A DNA stretch of 64,000 nt from Quillaja saponaria (taxonomy: Eukaryota; Streptophyta; Magnoliopsida; Fabales; Quillajaceae), in assembly GCA_029379385.1 (NCBI GenBank), contig CM055608.1:23434350-23498349 (forward strand), read 5' to 3'. Positions 51,045-63,710 of the stretch are shown in pieces. Position 1 is the stretch's first letter; each line of letters begins with the position of its first letter. The notes under the pieces are model-generated. The model was not told where the DNA came from and made no database searches. It worked only from the letters and a program-made list of their open reading frames with translations. Position numbers and translations under genes: made by a program.

Positions 51045-54000
51045 GGTAGAAGACACTGAAATTTATGATTTGAAAATGTAAAAGGAAATAAGTAATAGAA
51101 ATTGAGGCTGGAGAACTGTGTGCTGAGAGAAGATTGAAGTCTTGTCCTAGCAGCAACCATTAATAAACACCTAGCTAGACCTTTTCACTCTTGTATACCT
51201 TCTTGTCTCTAATTCTGTTAAAGTCTTCGTCACTTGTCATATTCAGGGAGCATCTGACAGTTACCACGAGGCATATGGACAATTTAAATGGGAAGAGTTA
51301 TGCTGGCTCATGTGGGAGCCAAAATGAAGATGTTTTACTAAAGTGAATGATGATTGGTTTTTACAATGATCGGTTAGAACTTGGTAATAATTAGAGGTTC
51401 TTATTCCCTGTTCTATAAGAAATAGTAAGTACTATATACTTAATGCATACTGACACACACAGACGTATATTAGATGAGTTGGTTTTTACATTGAAGAGCA
51501 TTTACTGGGACAACTGTGTAGATTTTGTGTGAAGCATATAAGTGATGAAGAAGCAGTTATCTTCACAGTCAAAAAAGAAAACTGTACAAATTACTTTAAG
51601 AAGAATAATAATATAGGCAACTTGATTTTGTGTGTAGCTTTTATTTTACTATTTGATTCTTGATTTTCAAAATTAGGATTTTGATTAATGGCTCAAATCT
51701 CGATTTGACAACTTGCACCCAAATATATGTACTGTCAAGATTTTGTTATTTCTAGTATTAATTCTTCTTTCTACCTCAAATTGCTAATAGCTTCATGTAA
51801 CAGGATTCCTCTAATGGAGCCATTAGTGTGGAAGATCATACAAGTGATGATAAGGTTTTTGAGGCCAAGGAAACACCGACTTCACTGCTGATAACATTAT
51901 TCCAATCTTACAAAGAAGCATTAGCTAATAATGATGAATCCAAAGTAGCTGATGTAGAGTCTTTGTTGAAATCCATTGAAGAAGAGAAAGTTGGTCTGGA
52001 AGGGAAAGTTGCCTCTTTATCTGAAGAATTATCGGCAGAGAAAGCTAGAATTCTAAGGATTAGTGCAGACTTTGAAATTTCCGGAAAAGGACCGAGAGGG
52101 ATCGTCTTTCAGTGGTAACAAATGCTCAGGGGGAAGTTGTCGAGAGTTTGTTGTCTGTATTGGATAATTTTGAGAGAGCAAAATCTCAGATCAAGGTGGA
52201 GACAGAAGGAGAGGAGAAGATAAACAACAGCTACCAAAGCATATATAAGCAATTTATGGAAATTTTAGGCTCACTTGGTGTTGTCCCTGTGGAGACAATT
52301 GGGAACCCCTTTGATCCATTGGTATGTCATGAAACACTTTTCATCTCTACTATTATTGAAGCCTTTTTGACTTTGAAAAAATGTCCTTTTTATTGTCCTA
52401 TTTGGGTCATTCTAATGAGCTAATATCTTCCTCGCATCACTCCTTAATGGATTTAACTGTGGAGCGAAATATCTTGATGACCAAAAAATGTTCATTTTGT
52501 CTAGACTAGTTGCAGTTCTTTCTTTTTGGCTTAATGATTTCTATATGATCATTGGCTTCATGCAGGCAAGCAACCAAGTTGGCTCGAAATTCAATCGAGT
52601 ACTTGATGAACTGTTTCAAAAGCTTTATCAAGTTTATTCAGGTTTTAAGAAGACCTGGATACGCTTTTAATCTAAAGCAAGTCTTGATTGATTTGAGCCA
52701 ACTTGGCGACTTAAAAGCTGCTTAGCAGAGACATTTATATGTGATTGTCAACATGTATTATTTGCCATAATTTTTCTTAATTACATAAAGTTGATGACTT
52801 ATAAAATGGCATAACATCTTGGCATATTTGTTTACATTAGCTAATATCGTGAAAACAACACCAGAAACTTTCTCTTATCATGAAATTTGTGGTTTCCATT
52901 CTATCATAGCTAAGTGTCTTGGGCAATTAATTGATATATCATAACTGGTAAATCCTTGTAAAAGCTTCACGAAGCGATTATGCGTGAAGATTCCACAGAA
53001 TACGAGGAAGCTATCATAATTGAAGAATATCGCAAGGGGTTTAGGCTTGGTGACAGACTCTTGCGTCCATCAATGGTAAAAGTATCAGCTGGTCCGGGGC
53101 TTGCCAAGCCTGAACAAGTAGCACCACCTGAAGATTAGGATACAAGTGAAAGCAGTAAGGAAAAGCACATAAATAGAGTCTGCTTAAAGCCTTAAAGGCC
53201 AAATACTCTACCTGGAATCAGTTTTGTAAAAGCAATAGTTATGGTAAGTCACCAGGAATGCTGGTTTGGGTGTGATAGTTGCTGATGCAATATTACCATA
53301 AATGTTTTCTTTTAAAAGAAAAGCAATAATCTTTTCCTTTCTTTCACATGCACTTGCTTGGTTTCATATTATAAAATTGATAATTTATTTTTTCGGTGTT
53401 TAGATGAGATGATCGTTGTGATCATTTCAGTGTAATTTATTCACTCATTCTTGTAATTTGTTACTTCAAGAAGCGAAGACTCGTTTGAAACTATTTTTTT
53501 GTTAAATATTTTCTCAATTCTCTTTCTACGCTATCTTATATTGTTATATTATTTATTCTTTTCATAGCTTAGTCTTTTTGATGTATTGAAGAATAATGTT
53601 GATACATTGCCATATTTATTTTTACAATTATAAACAAAATTTAGGATAAATCAAGTATTCATGTCCATACCTATAATATGCATTCAAACATAAAATCAGC
53701 ATGGGAGCAGTCTGAAAATCTAATTCTTTATACGTGGATCAATCAATCAAACCAGTAAATAAATAGAAATTATCATAATTGCAATGAATTAAGAAATTCA
53801 TCTATTTTTTATAGAAATAAAAATTAAAACTGATCCTTCACTTCCTGAATTAGAGATAGCTAATAATACATTAATATACACAAATAGTCAATGGTTTAGC
53901 AAGCAGCTGGGCAGCGAAAAAATAGATATTACACAATAAATAGCATAGATATATTCACATGAATTTACATGTCAATCAGCCTCGCACCTTCACATACGTC

Positions 54001-54349
54001 CTACTCCATGGCCGATATAAAATATAATTGGAGAGGGGGGAGTAGGTGTACCTGTAATGTATATATATTGTTTTTTGACTTTTCTTTTAAATATTTATTA
54101 TTAATAAAAAATAATTAAAAAATTTATAATTAATTAAATATTACTTTAAAAATAATTATTTATAATATCTTAATAAATAGGCCAAGTTATCAATAATACG
54201 TGTCTTATTCATTAATTTTGTAAATTTGAATGTGGAAAAATTGTGAAGAGAAAAATTAATAGAAGTTCAATTTCAAGGTAGATGGATTATTTGTGACTAT
54301 CAAAGGATGAAAACAAAAACCGTTTACTATTAATTGTAAAAGCAATGAA

Positions 54350-54599
54350 TGAATTTGCCCATCTGTCTTCCACATCACCAATGTTGCAGCAAATATGTAC
54401 AAATCCATACGACAAAGATCCCCCATGTGAATTTCTTAGTCGTCTAGTGTTTGATTCTTTGTGTGAAAGAGAGAAGGGAAGAGCCAAAATAAGTCTGACA
54501 AGGTTGGGTTCTGTTTGCTGGTTGCTGAGAAGAAGAGCTCCATCTATTAATTTCAGAAGCTCTTTGTGAATTGTAGCGCATGTACAATTATTTGGCCAG
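54350..54599 (+). other. copy of the conserved donor-ending block
   Basis: Nearly the same as 25240-25475, again ending GGCCAG followed by GTAAGTTTCT. It is a candidate non-coding first exon for MATE3 by the same reasoning. Confidence 0.3.
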
Positions 54600-56239
54600 G
54601 TAAGTTTCTGCTATATATTCATTTTTGTTTCTGTGATTGTTTCCTAAGAAAATGAGGAAGAAAATTCGAGTCCACATCCTTCAACTACTACTGAGTTTTT
54701 TTGGTAAGAAAAATGAAACTACTACTGATATTCTATATGACTCCATCCACAATTTTGTTTACACTTAAATATTTCTTTTATTATTTTTTTTTATGCCTTA
54801 AATTTAGTACTGATATGTTTGTTTTTTTGGGTTAAATTCAATTCCCCCCTTGGTTTATTTATGGCTTAAATCATTTTGCGACCACCAGATTTTTACACAC
54901 CAAGATTTATTTCATCATCCTAATTATCAAAAGTGAAAAAAAAATTCATAATGTCCCTTGTGTTTTGTTATACACCATTACAAGATCGGAATCCATTGCG
55001 AAGTCAAGAATTTAAATAACAATATTACTTTAATTTAAATATTATATAATTATCAAATTTAAAACACATTATCAATTTAATAACAATATTACTTTAATTT
55101 AAATATTATATAATTATCAAATTTAAAACACATTATCAACATAACTAAGAATAAAAAGAAGATTAAAGATGATAGTCTACCATTTTTATTCTTAGTCTAG
55201 GTACAGGAAAAAGATTTTTTTAATGGATCACAAAGATTTAAATATTTGATATGATGGTTAATCTTGTATAGGTATTCTCTTTAAAAACTCATTGATTGAA
55301 TAACAAAATTTGAATCAAATTAAATGAATCTAGAAAAAAATAAACTTTAATGTACCATGATATCTCAATACTCATTATATAATAAAAATTTAAGATAAAT
55401 CATAATTTTGTACCAGTAATTATTAAAAGTAGAATTTGAAGTTATTGTTTAGAAAAATCTATTACATACCTTAAAAATTAGAAAAATTGCTCCACCAGTA
55501 GCTAGAACTTTTTTGTTTAGTGCTCTCATGAAATTACCTCTTTTTTTTTTTCTTTTTGTTCCTCTAGTTTATTTCTCTGACTCTTTCTCTACTTCCATCT
55601 AAAGAAAGAAAGAAAGAAAGAAAGAAGAGGTATTCATGAGATACACCTGTTATTTTATTCTTATTTTAAACCACCCACGTTAATTATTCTTTAGGGGCTA
55701 ATTTATTTTTAATTATAAATTATGCAAATGACATATATATCCCAAACTTGTCAGAATTGGAACTATTCTTCATTGGTATATATTTATGTTATAAATTTTC
55801 AATAATACACTCTATAAATATCTACATACTAACTTGGTCTAGATAAAAAAAATAAAATATTTCTGTTATAAACTCTATAATGAGAAATATTTATTCAGTT
55901 TCATAAGAAAAAAAATTGTTATTTATTGAATATAAGATAAGATTTTTGAAATTTAAAAACTATTCTCATATTAATGTTCCTTGTTAGAGAGGGTAAGGTA
56001 TCATACTTATCTCTTTATTTAATATACAAAAAAAAAATAAAATTATTTCTTAAATTTTATATTTCGACTAAGCAATTTACTTAGAGTTGTAGAACTCTTG
56101 AAATTCTAATATTTACATCTATGAAAAACCAAAGAATTGATCCTATACAGTATTATAGATCTATTTACTGTATTTCTGTTCTGAATTCTCATTGTCAATT
56201 AGTCTTTATTGGAGGTTCATGCAATCTATGTTGTTCACT

Positions 56240-56310
56240 GACACACACAAAAAAAAAAAAAAAAAAAAAAACAATAAACAAAAAAAAGACCAAAAAAAAA
56301 AAAAAAAATC
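56240..56310. repeat. A-rich low-complexity tract
   Basis: Three runs of A broken by single C, T or G groups. The equivalent region in unit 1 (about 27170-27190) is much shorter, so it expanded after duplication. Confidence 0.9.
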
Positions 56311-57350
56311 TCGAGTCTGACGTCCCTGTCATTTGATTTATTGTTCTTGCGCTTCTTTATGGGTGAGATGACAAAAAGTTATGTACGTTTCTAATTCTCA
56401 TTTGACCATTATTTATTTTATTCATTTACCAAAATAAAAAGACAAATAAAATAAAATAAAAATTCTAAAATTTAGTGTAGAATTAAATACAATGTATTTT
56501 CACATATTACTTCATAGAACGTGACTCTCAAAAGTGAATGTTTATTGAGATAATAAATATAAAAATTTCATAATATAATAATTAATTGTTATTTTTGTAT
56601 AGTATAATAAATAATTTATTAATTTTAAATTATTTTTAATTTCAAAATTTATATTTATTATATTTTATTTAATATCAAGTCTGAAAATTTAAATATTATG
56701 GTATATTTTAAAGATTTTTTAAAGTCATTTAAATATATATTTATCATAATTTTTTTATATCAATAATATATATATCATATACAAAAACTTGATGCATATA
56801 TACTATCTATATATTGGTGCTTAATTGGCAAAAACGCATTAAAAAAATCAATGTTACTAAAAGACAAATTTCTAGGGATGTCGCTGAGAGACAAATTTCT
56901 AAGGATTTAGACAATAAGGCATCTTATCTATCAATGTATTTGAAGGTGATGACTGATGAGAAACTTGTGGTCCCTATATAACTTTTCAAATTAATTAATT
57001 AGCTATCCTAAAAAATAAAAAATATTGATTTGCGAATAGTTTAATAAATTAATTAAATTCAAGAAATCATACGTAATCATATAATATTGAATTATAAGAG
57101 TAGGTGTGTTTGGCCACTGTCTCATTAATAATATAAATTATGATTGGACTTCTGAATGTAAATGGGTGCATAATGGAGGCCAACAAAACTACGTCTCCTT
57201 GTTTGTTGTTTCTGCAGTGATAAGTAACTTCTGAGTTGAGTCCTCGATTCTTTTATTCCCACGGTGTGTTTTTGAACATAAATATTGTTTATATATTATG
57301 TGCAGCTAATTAAAGGAAGCTTTGTGGCTAGCCAATTGTAGTGGAAACTA

Positions 57351-59777
57351 ATGGAAGGAGAGCTAAAGAAGAAGCTTGTGCAAAGGCCAACAACTTTGGA
57401 TGATAGTCTTGAGGAGGAACTGTCACTGAAGAAAAAGATATGGAGGGAAAACAAGAAGATGTGGGTGGTAGCAGGTCCTGCAATTTTCACAAGGTTCTCC
57501 ACATTTGGTATTAATGTCATTACTCAAGCTTTTACTGGCCATATTGGCTCCACTGAGCTTGCAGTTTATGCTCTTGTATTCACTGTGATAGTCAGATTTG
57601 CAATTGGCATTCTGGTAAGTTAATATATTTTTAGCAATCAAATTTTAGACCAAGAAAATTTTATTGAATATGTCGAGAGTCATATAGTTAACATAAAGTG
57701 AAAGTTGATGACTTTATCAAGTTATCTTTGTAAGAGTTTTGATTCTGAGGTCATCTAACATAAGTTTATTTGTGAAATAGTTATTTGACATGATATTAGA
57801 GAATATATGTATGACCAATTCGAGAAGTTGATTATTGCACCTTGCTTTAGCACAAGGAAAAGAACAAGGCCAATGATGAACTTGCTTGCGCGTGCTGAGA
57901 CGTGTAAGAGATTAAAACGTATGTACTGGCTGGCCTCACCTAACTGCTTAACATTTTGGGTGGAATGGTTTTTTTTTTATTTTTTATATTCTCCTTCGTT
58001 CCTTTCCTTAATTTTATTTGGTTTAAAAAATTATTAGCTTTTGTAGGTGTAGAATCACTTAATTTCCTGAATAGTAATGATTGCGATACTTGAAAACTGT
58101 AGTTGGGTATGGCAAGTGCATTAGAAACTCTTTGTGGGCAAGCTTTTGGTGCAAAGCAATATCCAGTACTTGGAATCTATCTTCAAAGGTCATGGATAGT
58201 GTTATTCTTGACATCAATGTTTCTACTTCCTATCTTTATCTTCACAACCCCAATTTTGGAAGTTTTAGGTCAAGAAGAAAGTATTGCAAAAGTGGCAGGA
58301 AAGATTTCAATTTGGTCAATAGGCATTGTATTTGCTTTCATTGTATCATTCACTTGTCAAATGTACCTACAAGCACAAAGCAAGAACATGATTATTGCTT
58401 ACCTAGCAGCATTCTCAATTGGTATACACATTCTTCTATCTTGGCTTCTGACTGTCAAATTCAAGTTTGGAATTACTGGTGCAATGACATCAACAATTTT
58501 GGCTTACTGGATTCCCAATTTGGGTCAGCTCTTGTTTGTTACATGTGGTGGGTGTCCTGAAACATGGAAGGGTTTTTCATTTTTGGCTTTCAAAGATCTC
58601 TGGCCTGTTGTTAAGCTTTCCCTATCCTCTGGTGCCATGCTGTGGTAAGAAGCTATGGTTTCTTCTACTGTTAATTTTACAATATATGATATGATATTGG
58701 TTCTCAACGATTCTTTGATGAAATGCTCCAATAACCTCAAAATTAATCTTTGTAATTTTTCCTATCAGGGGTGTTTTGGAACTTTCGATAACCCGGTCGT
58801 ATTTCGTTTGTATACTAAGAGTTATGATTTCTTTACAGTCTTGAGCTTTGGTACAACACTGTCTTGATTCTTTTAACCGGAAACATGAAAAATGCTGAAG
58901 TTTCCATTGATGCTCTCTCTATATGGTAATTCTTGTTAAATTCTTTTTCTGTTTCATAATAGAGATAGAACTCTCCTTTCCGCCAATTCTTAAAAAAAAA
59001 ATTTCCTTGCAGCCTCAACATCAATGGGTGGGGAATGATGATATCTCTTGGATTTTGTGCAGCAGCGAGGTAGCATCTATTCATATACTTTGTTATCATC
59101 AACATTCTCTTCTGAATTTTCATAAATTACTCTGTTTTGAGAAGACAAAAACTGTTACTAAAACTCTACCCTCAGAACAAAATCCCTCTTCCCTCTTAAT
59201 AAAGCAAGTGTATCCTAATTAATGTGCAGTGTTCGGGTGTCAAATGAGCTTGGAAGAGGAAGTGCAAAAGCTGCAAAATTTGCCATAGTCACGATAGTTA
59301 TTACATCATTTGTCATTGGCTTCGCGCTGTTCCTGTTTTTCTTCTTCTTTAGAGAAAGACTAGCTTACATATTCACTGCAAATCAAGACGTGGCTGCAGC
59401 AGTTAGAGATTTGTCACCTTTGTTGGCTGTCTCCATGTTGTTAAACAGTATCCAACCCGTGCTCTCAGGTATATAATTTTCTCAGTTGCTTTTCAATTTT
59501 GCCAAAGTGATCATTGGGCCACAAGAAGGGAATTTGAACTCAAATATATATTTTTAACTATATGATCGTGTGGAGCAAACAACTCCATTAGACTATAAAC
59601 CACCAAAAAAAGAGACTAAATCATTCAGAACTTGTTCTTTGTCTTTTTATGTCAACAGGAGTTGCTATTGGAGCAGGATGGTGGAGCATTGTTGCTTATG
59701 TAAACATAGGCTGTTACTACATTATAGGGATTCCAGTTGGAGTTGTTCTTGGAAGGATCATCCATTTGCAAGTCAAG
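57351..59777 (+). CDS. DTX: MATE efflux transporter (DETOXIFICATION family), copy 3, partial in window
   Basis: Six of the eight exons are in the window: 57351-57614, 58103-58644, 58839-58925, 59013-59069, 59230-59468 and 59659-59777. They are open and in phase, 436 codons. All landmarks of the family are intact. Exon 1 and intron 1 match copy 2 best (NVITQAF, FTVIVRF), while exon 5 and introns 2 and 4 match copy 1, a mosaic. Unique changes include AFTGHIG and ELAVYAL. A 3.9 kb hAT transposon sits 20 bp into intron 6, and the intron's own sequence resumes at 63711. Exons 7 and 8 should lie beyond the window. Whether the enlarged intron splices is unknown. Also, the intron 6 donor is GTACGT instead of GTAAGT. 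Confidence 0.88.
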
Positions 59778-59789
59778 GTACGTTGTTGC

Positions 59790-59797
59790 GTCTCCAC
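59790..59797. other. 8-bp target duplication, left of the hAT element
   Basis: GTCTCCAC here is repeated exactly at 63711-63718, while the empty site in MATE2 has a single GTCTCCAC (about 36131). Confidence 0.95.
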
Positions 59798-60127
59798 CTA
59801 TGAAGCATGGGTACTCCAAAATAGCCAAGGAATCGGTCCCTGAGGCGTACCAGGTGCTGGGACGTGTCGGGGACGCCCCGGTACGTCCCCAATAAGTACC
59901 AGAAATTTTTTTTTTTTTTTTTCTGGGACGGCTTGGGTACGGCTTGAAATTCTGGGTTCGGCTAAGGGACGGCTTGGTGGCTAAATTATTAGCTGGTACG
60001 GGGAAAAAAAAAAAAAAAAAAAAAAAAGATGCAACGGCAGCGTTTTGACAGGAACGCAAATCCTCAATCTGTTCAAACAGTCGACAGCCTTGCCTTCAGT
60101 TTCAGACTTTCAGCCTTGATGCCTTCT

Positions 60128-60505
60128 GGTCAGGCCGTTGAAGGTTGAAGATCGACCCGTTGAAGGTTGAAGATCGGCTGATCGGGCTGTTAAAGGTTGA
60201 AAGTTCAGGCCGTTGAAGGTTGAAGACGCAGTTCAGGCTATTCTCCGTTAAAGGTTGAAGACTTGAAGACGCAGTTCAGGCCGCTGTCTGTTGAAGGTTG
60301 AAGACGCAGTTCAGGCCGCTCTTCGTTGAAGGTTGAAGACGCAGTTCAGGCAGCTATACGTTGAAGGTTGAAGACGCAGTTCAGGCCTCTGTCTGTTGAA
60401 GGTTGAAGATGCAGTTCAGGCCGCTCTTCGTTGAAGGTTGAAGATGCAGTTCAGGCAGCTGTCCGTTGAAGGTTGAAGACGCAGTTCAGGCCGTTGAAGT
60501 CTTGA
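60128..60505. repeat. 35-bp minisatellite in the hAT element
   Basis: The unit GTTGAAGGTTGAAGACGCAG plus TTCAGGCCGCTNTTC repeats about seven times regularly from about 60260, with irregular partial units before and after. Confidence 0.9.
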
Positions 60506-61029
60506 AGATCTCTTGGAAAATCAGATAAGGTACTTAGTCTTGCACTCTTGCTTAAAGAAAATATTTTTATTCGAAGTTTAGTTGATGGGAAATTGGGAAT
60601 TAGCAGCCTCTGGATTTATCTTTTGAACATGATAACATTTTCATTTGTCTTTCTGGGTGGGTATAGCTTATTAGGAAAAGAGACCGATGTTGTTGATAAG
60701 GTTTTTTTTTCCTCATGTTGTTACCCTTTACTTCTGGTAGCAGATAGATGATGGGAAAAAAATTATACAACTTGCATATTAATAGTGTATACGGGGTGCT
60801 TTGTTCTTAATGCTAAGTGCTGCAAATTTAGTGCTTCAATTGCCCATGTTAACATATCTGCCTGGTTAATTTTACACTATGTGTGTGCCTACGTGGTAAA
60901 TAAATTTTAGTGCTCAATTGCTTATGCTAAGTGCTGCAAGTTTAGTGCTCATTGAATTTTGTATACATGGAATTGGCAGTGATTAGTGATTGTTTTGATT
61001 GTAGGATACTAGATTAGGATTATCAGATT

Positions 61030-63323
61030 ATGTCTTCTAATCCAGCTGCAAGTAGTAGTCAGGGTAGTGTTACTAGTCAATTTACTTCCAATGAACTGCA
61101 AGATGTTCATAATCCTCTTTGGGCATATGTAACAACTGTGCAAGAAAGAGTAGAGGGGGTTACAAACAAAAGCTGGGCATGTAATTATTGTCGTTGTGTG
61201 TTCAAATCTTCATATTCTAGAGTGAAGGCACATCTGTTAAAATTGCCTAATTGTGGGATTAAGGCATGTCCCAAAGTGACAAATGAAAATTTGGCTGAAA
61301 TGAAGAAATTGGTTGAAGAGGTTGAGCAAAAATTGAAGCCAAAAAATGTTCCCTTGCCCCCTAACTCTTCATCTATCCAACATAGCCCCTCCTATTCAGC
61401 TGGTGGAATGTTTGATTCTAGAAAAAGAAAAATCGTTGGTGCTGGAACTAGTATGTTGGAAAAATCATTCAATCATTCAATCTTGCAACTAGAGAACAAT
61501 TAAAAAGTGAGATTGCTAGAATGTTTTACTCTGCTGGGTTGCCCTTTCACTTTGCTAGGAATCCTAATTATGTTCAGTGCATTTTCTTTTGTTGCAAATA
61601 ATGTTATTTCTAGTTTTGTCCCCCCTGGTTATAATGCTTTGAGAACCACTTTGTTGCAAAGAGAAAAAGCACACATTGAATTTATGCTTGAACCAATAAA
61701 AAAGACATGGAAAGAAAATGGTGTGAGCATAGTGTCAGAAGGATGGACTGATGCACAACGTAGGCCTTTAATTAATTTTATGGCTACATCTGAAGGAGGT
61801 CCAATATTCTTGAAGGCTATTGATAGGTCTAAAGAATACAAAGACAAGTTTTACATGGCTAGTTTGATTAGATCTGCAATTGTTGAGGTTGGAGACAAGA
61901 ATGTGGTCCAGGTTATTACTGATAATGCTCCTGTTTGTAAGGCTGCGGGGATGCTTATTGAAGTTGACTATCCTCAAATTTTTTGGACTCCATGTGTTGT
62001 CCACACTTTAAATCTTGCTCTAAAGAATATTTGTGCAGTAAAGAATACTGAAAGGAATGAAATTGCTTATGTTGAGTGCCATTGGATCACTGAAACTTCT
62101 AAAAAAGCTGATTTTGTTAGAAATTTTATCATGAATCATTCAATGAGATTGGCTATTTTTAATGAGTTTGTGCCTTTAAAAATGCTTGCAGTTGTTGATA
62201 CACGATTTGCTTCAGTGATTATTACATTAAAAAGATTCAAACTCATAAAACGTGGTCTCCAAACCATGGTTATTAGTGATCAGTGGACTGCTTACAAGGA
62301 GGATGATGTGGAAAAGGCAGCAACTGTGAAGGAAATCATCTTAAATGATGTTTGGTGGGATAAAGTTGATTACATCATTGCCTTTACTGCTCCTATCTAT
62401 GATATGCTTCGTGTTACTGATACTGATAAGCCCACTCTTCACTTGGTCTACGATATGTGGGATACAATGATAGAAAAAGTGAAGGCAACCATATTAAGAC
62501 ATGAAGGAAAGGAAGCAAATGATCAGTCAACCTTTTATGATGTGGTGTACTCTATTCTCATTGATCGGTGGACTAAAAGTTGCACACCTCTACATTGTAT
62601 GGCTCATTCTTTGAACCCAAGGTAAATATACTAATTCATTTTTTCTTGATTTTATAGACTAGTTCGTGTTTTTTTTTTTTTTCCTAACAAGTGAATAAAC
62701 TAACATATATTTATACATAACATGTAGATATTATAGTGATGAATGGCTAGCTGAAGCATCAAATCGGGTTCCTCCACATATGGACACATAAATTGCTATT
62801 GAGAGAAATAAGTGTTTGAGGAAATATTTTCTTAATCCAGATGACAGAAAAATGGCTACCATGGAATATGCAAGGTTTTCAGGAAGACAAGATATATTTG
62901 GTGACTTTGATTCCTTGCAAGATAGATGGAGTTTAGAGCCAAAAGCATGGTGGCTAGTGTATGGAGCTTCTACACCTTTACTTCAAAAAGTAGCTTTGAA
63001 GCTTCTTTCACAACCATGTTCGTCATCTTGCTGCGAGAGAAATTGGAGTACTTATTCATTTATTCACTCAATGAAAAGAAATAAGATGACTCCCAAAAGA
63101 GCTGAAGACTTGGTGTATATTCATACAAATCTTCGTCTCTTGTCAAGGAAGAATGAAAGTTATACAACTGGACAAAGCAAGATGTGGGATATTGGTGGAG
63201 ATGAATGGGATTCCATTGGAGGGTGCAGGAGTTCTATAGATTGCTAATTTGTCTCTTGATGAACCAGATTTAGAATCAGTTCTTTTCACTGATGATGATG
63301 ATATCAATGATGATTCTATTTAA
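61030..63323 (+). pseudogene. hAT transposase, disrupted
   Basis: From the ATG at 61030 the N-terminus has a BED-type zinc finger (WACNYCRCVFKSS, then KAHLLKLPNCGIKAC). The middle has the hAT catalytic region (VSEGWTDAQRRPLINFMATS, VITDNAPVCKAAG, TPCVVHTLNLALK). After an intron (62623-62728) comes the dimerisation domain (WWLVYGASTPLLQKVALKLL, CERNWSTYSFIHS). Breaks: an 8-bp duplication ATTCAATC (61467-61482) shifts the frame, a second one-base shift lies near 61580, there is an in-frame TAA at 62789-62791, and a late shift plus TAG near 63230-63240. It cannot mobilise itself in this form. Confidence 0.9.
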
Positions 63324-63710
63324 TTTCTTGATCTTGGCTTGTAATTGTACTCCTTTATTGGTTTAGGTGTGCTTGTCTTGTAGTTTTGTTTTATTCCTAT
63401 TATCTGGACAAATTGCAGCTTGGCTTGCACTGGTGGATGAACCTTTTTTTTTTTTTAATGCTTTGTGCTACTTTTATGGTTTTAGTCTATAATGTAATTG
63501 TTTGATCATGTGTAATTACAATGGCCGGAAGCTTAACTATTTTTTTTTACAACTATTCTTTTTGTGCTCTTTATATATATATATATATTTTTAATTATTT
63601 AATTTAGCTTATCCTAGCCGTACCGGTATCATGATTTTTTGAAAAATGACGAATTGCCGTACCGGTATCGTACCGTACCGCACCGAAATACCGGTACCAG
63701 TGCTTCATTG

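Larger units (their letters stand above)
37369..53187 (+). pseudogene. 5'-truncated duplicate of the GrpE gene
   Basis: Homology to the intact gene starts at 37369 (equivalent to 18771, within exon 1), so promoter, start codon and transit peptide are absent. Exon remnants are 37369-37448, 51804-52321 and 52965 to about 53180. Exon 2 is 518 nt instead of 519: one A is missing near 52076 at the start of the FENFRKR signature, which destroys the frame. Exon 3 has a TAG at 53136-53138 where the intact gene reads CAG, and further changes in the tail. Intron 1 carries a solo-LTR-like insertion and a full retrotransposon. No functional GrpE can come from it. Confidence 0.92.
53188..57350. other. gap between GrpE pseudogene and MATE3
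   Basis: Diverged copy of 24092-28352, AT-rich, without genes. It includes a copy of the conserved donor-ending block (about 54350-54599) and an extra stretch of roughly 150 bp near 53850-54005 not seen in unit 1. Confidence 0.6.
59798..63710 (+). mobile_element. hAT transposon, 3.9 kb, inserted in MATE3 intron 6
   Basis: The ends are CTATGAAGCATGGGTAC and, in reverse complement, CAATGAAGCACTGGTAC: 14 of 17 positions match. An exact 8-bp target duplication flanks it. The subterminal regions are rich in GGTAC/GTACC motifs (59878-59910 and 63640-63700), likely transposase binding sites. The interior holds a 35-bp minisatellite and a decayed transposase gene. All features fit the hAT superfamily. 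Confidence 0.93.
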
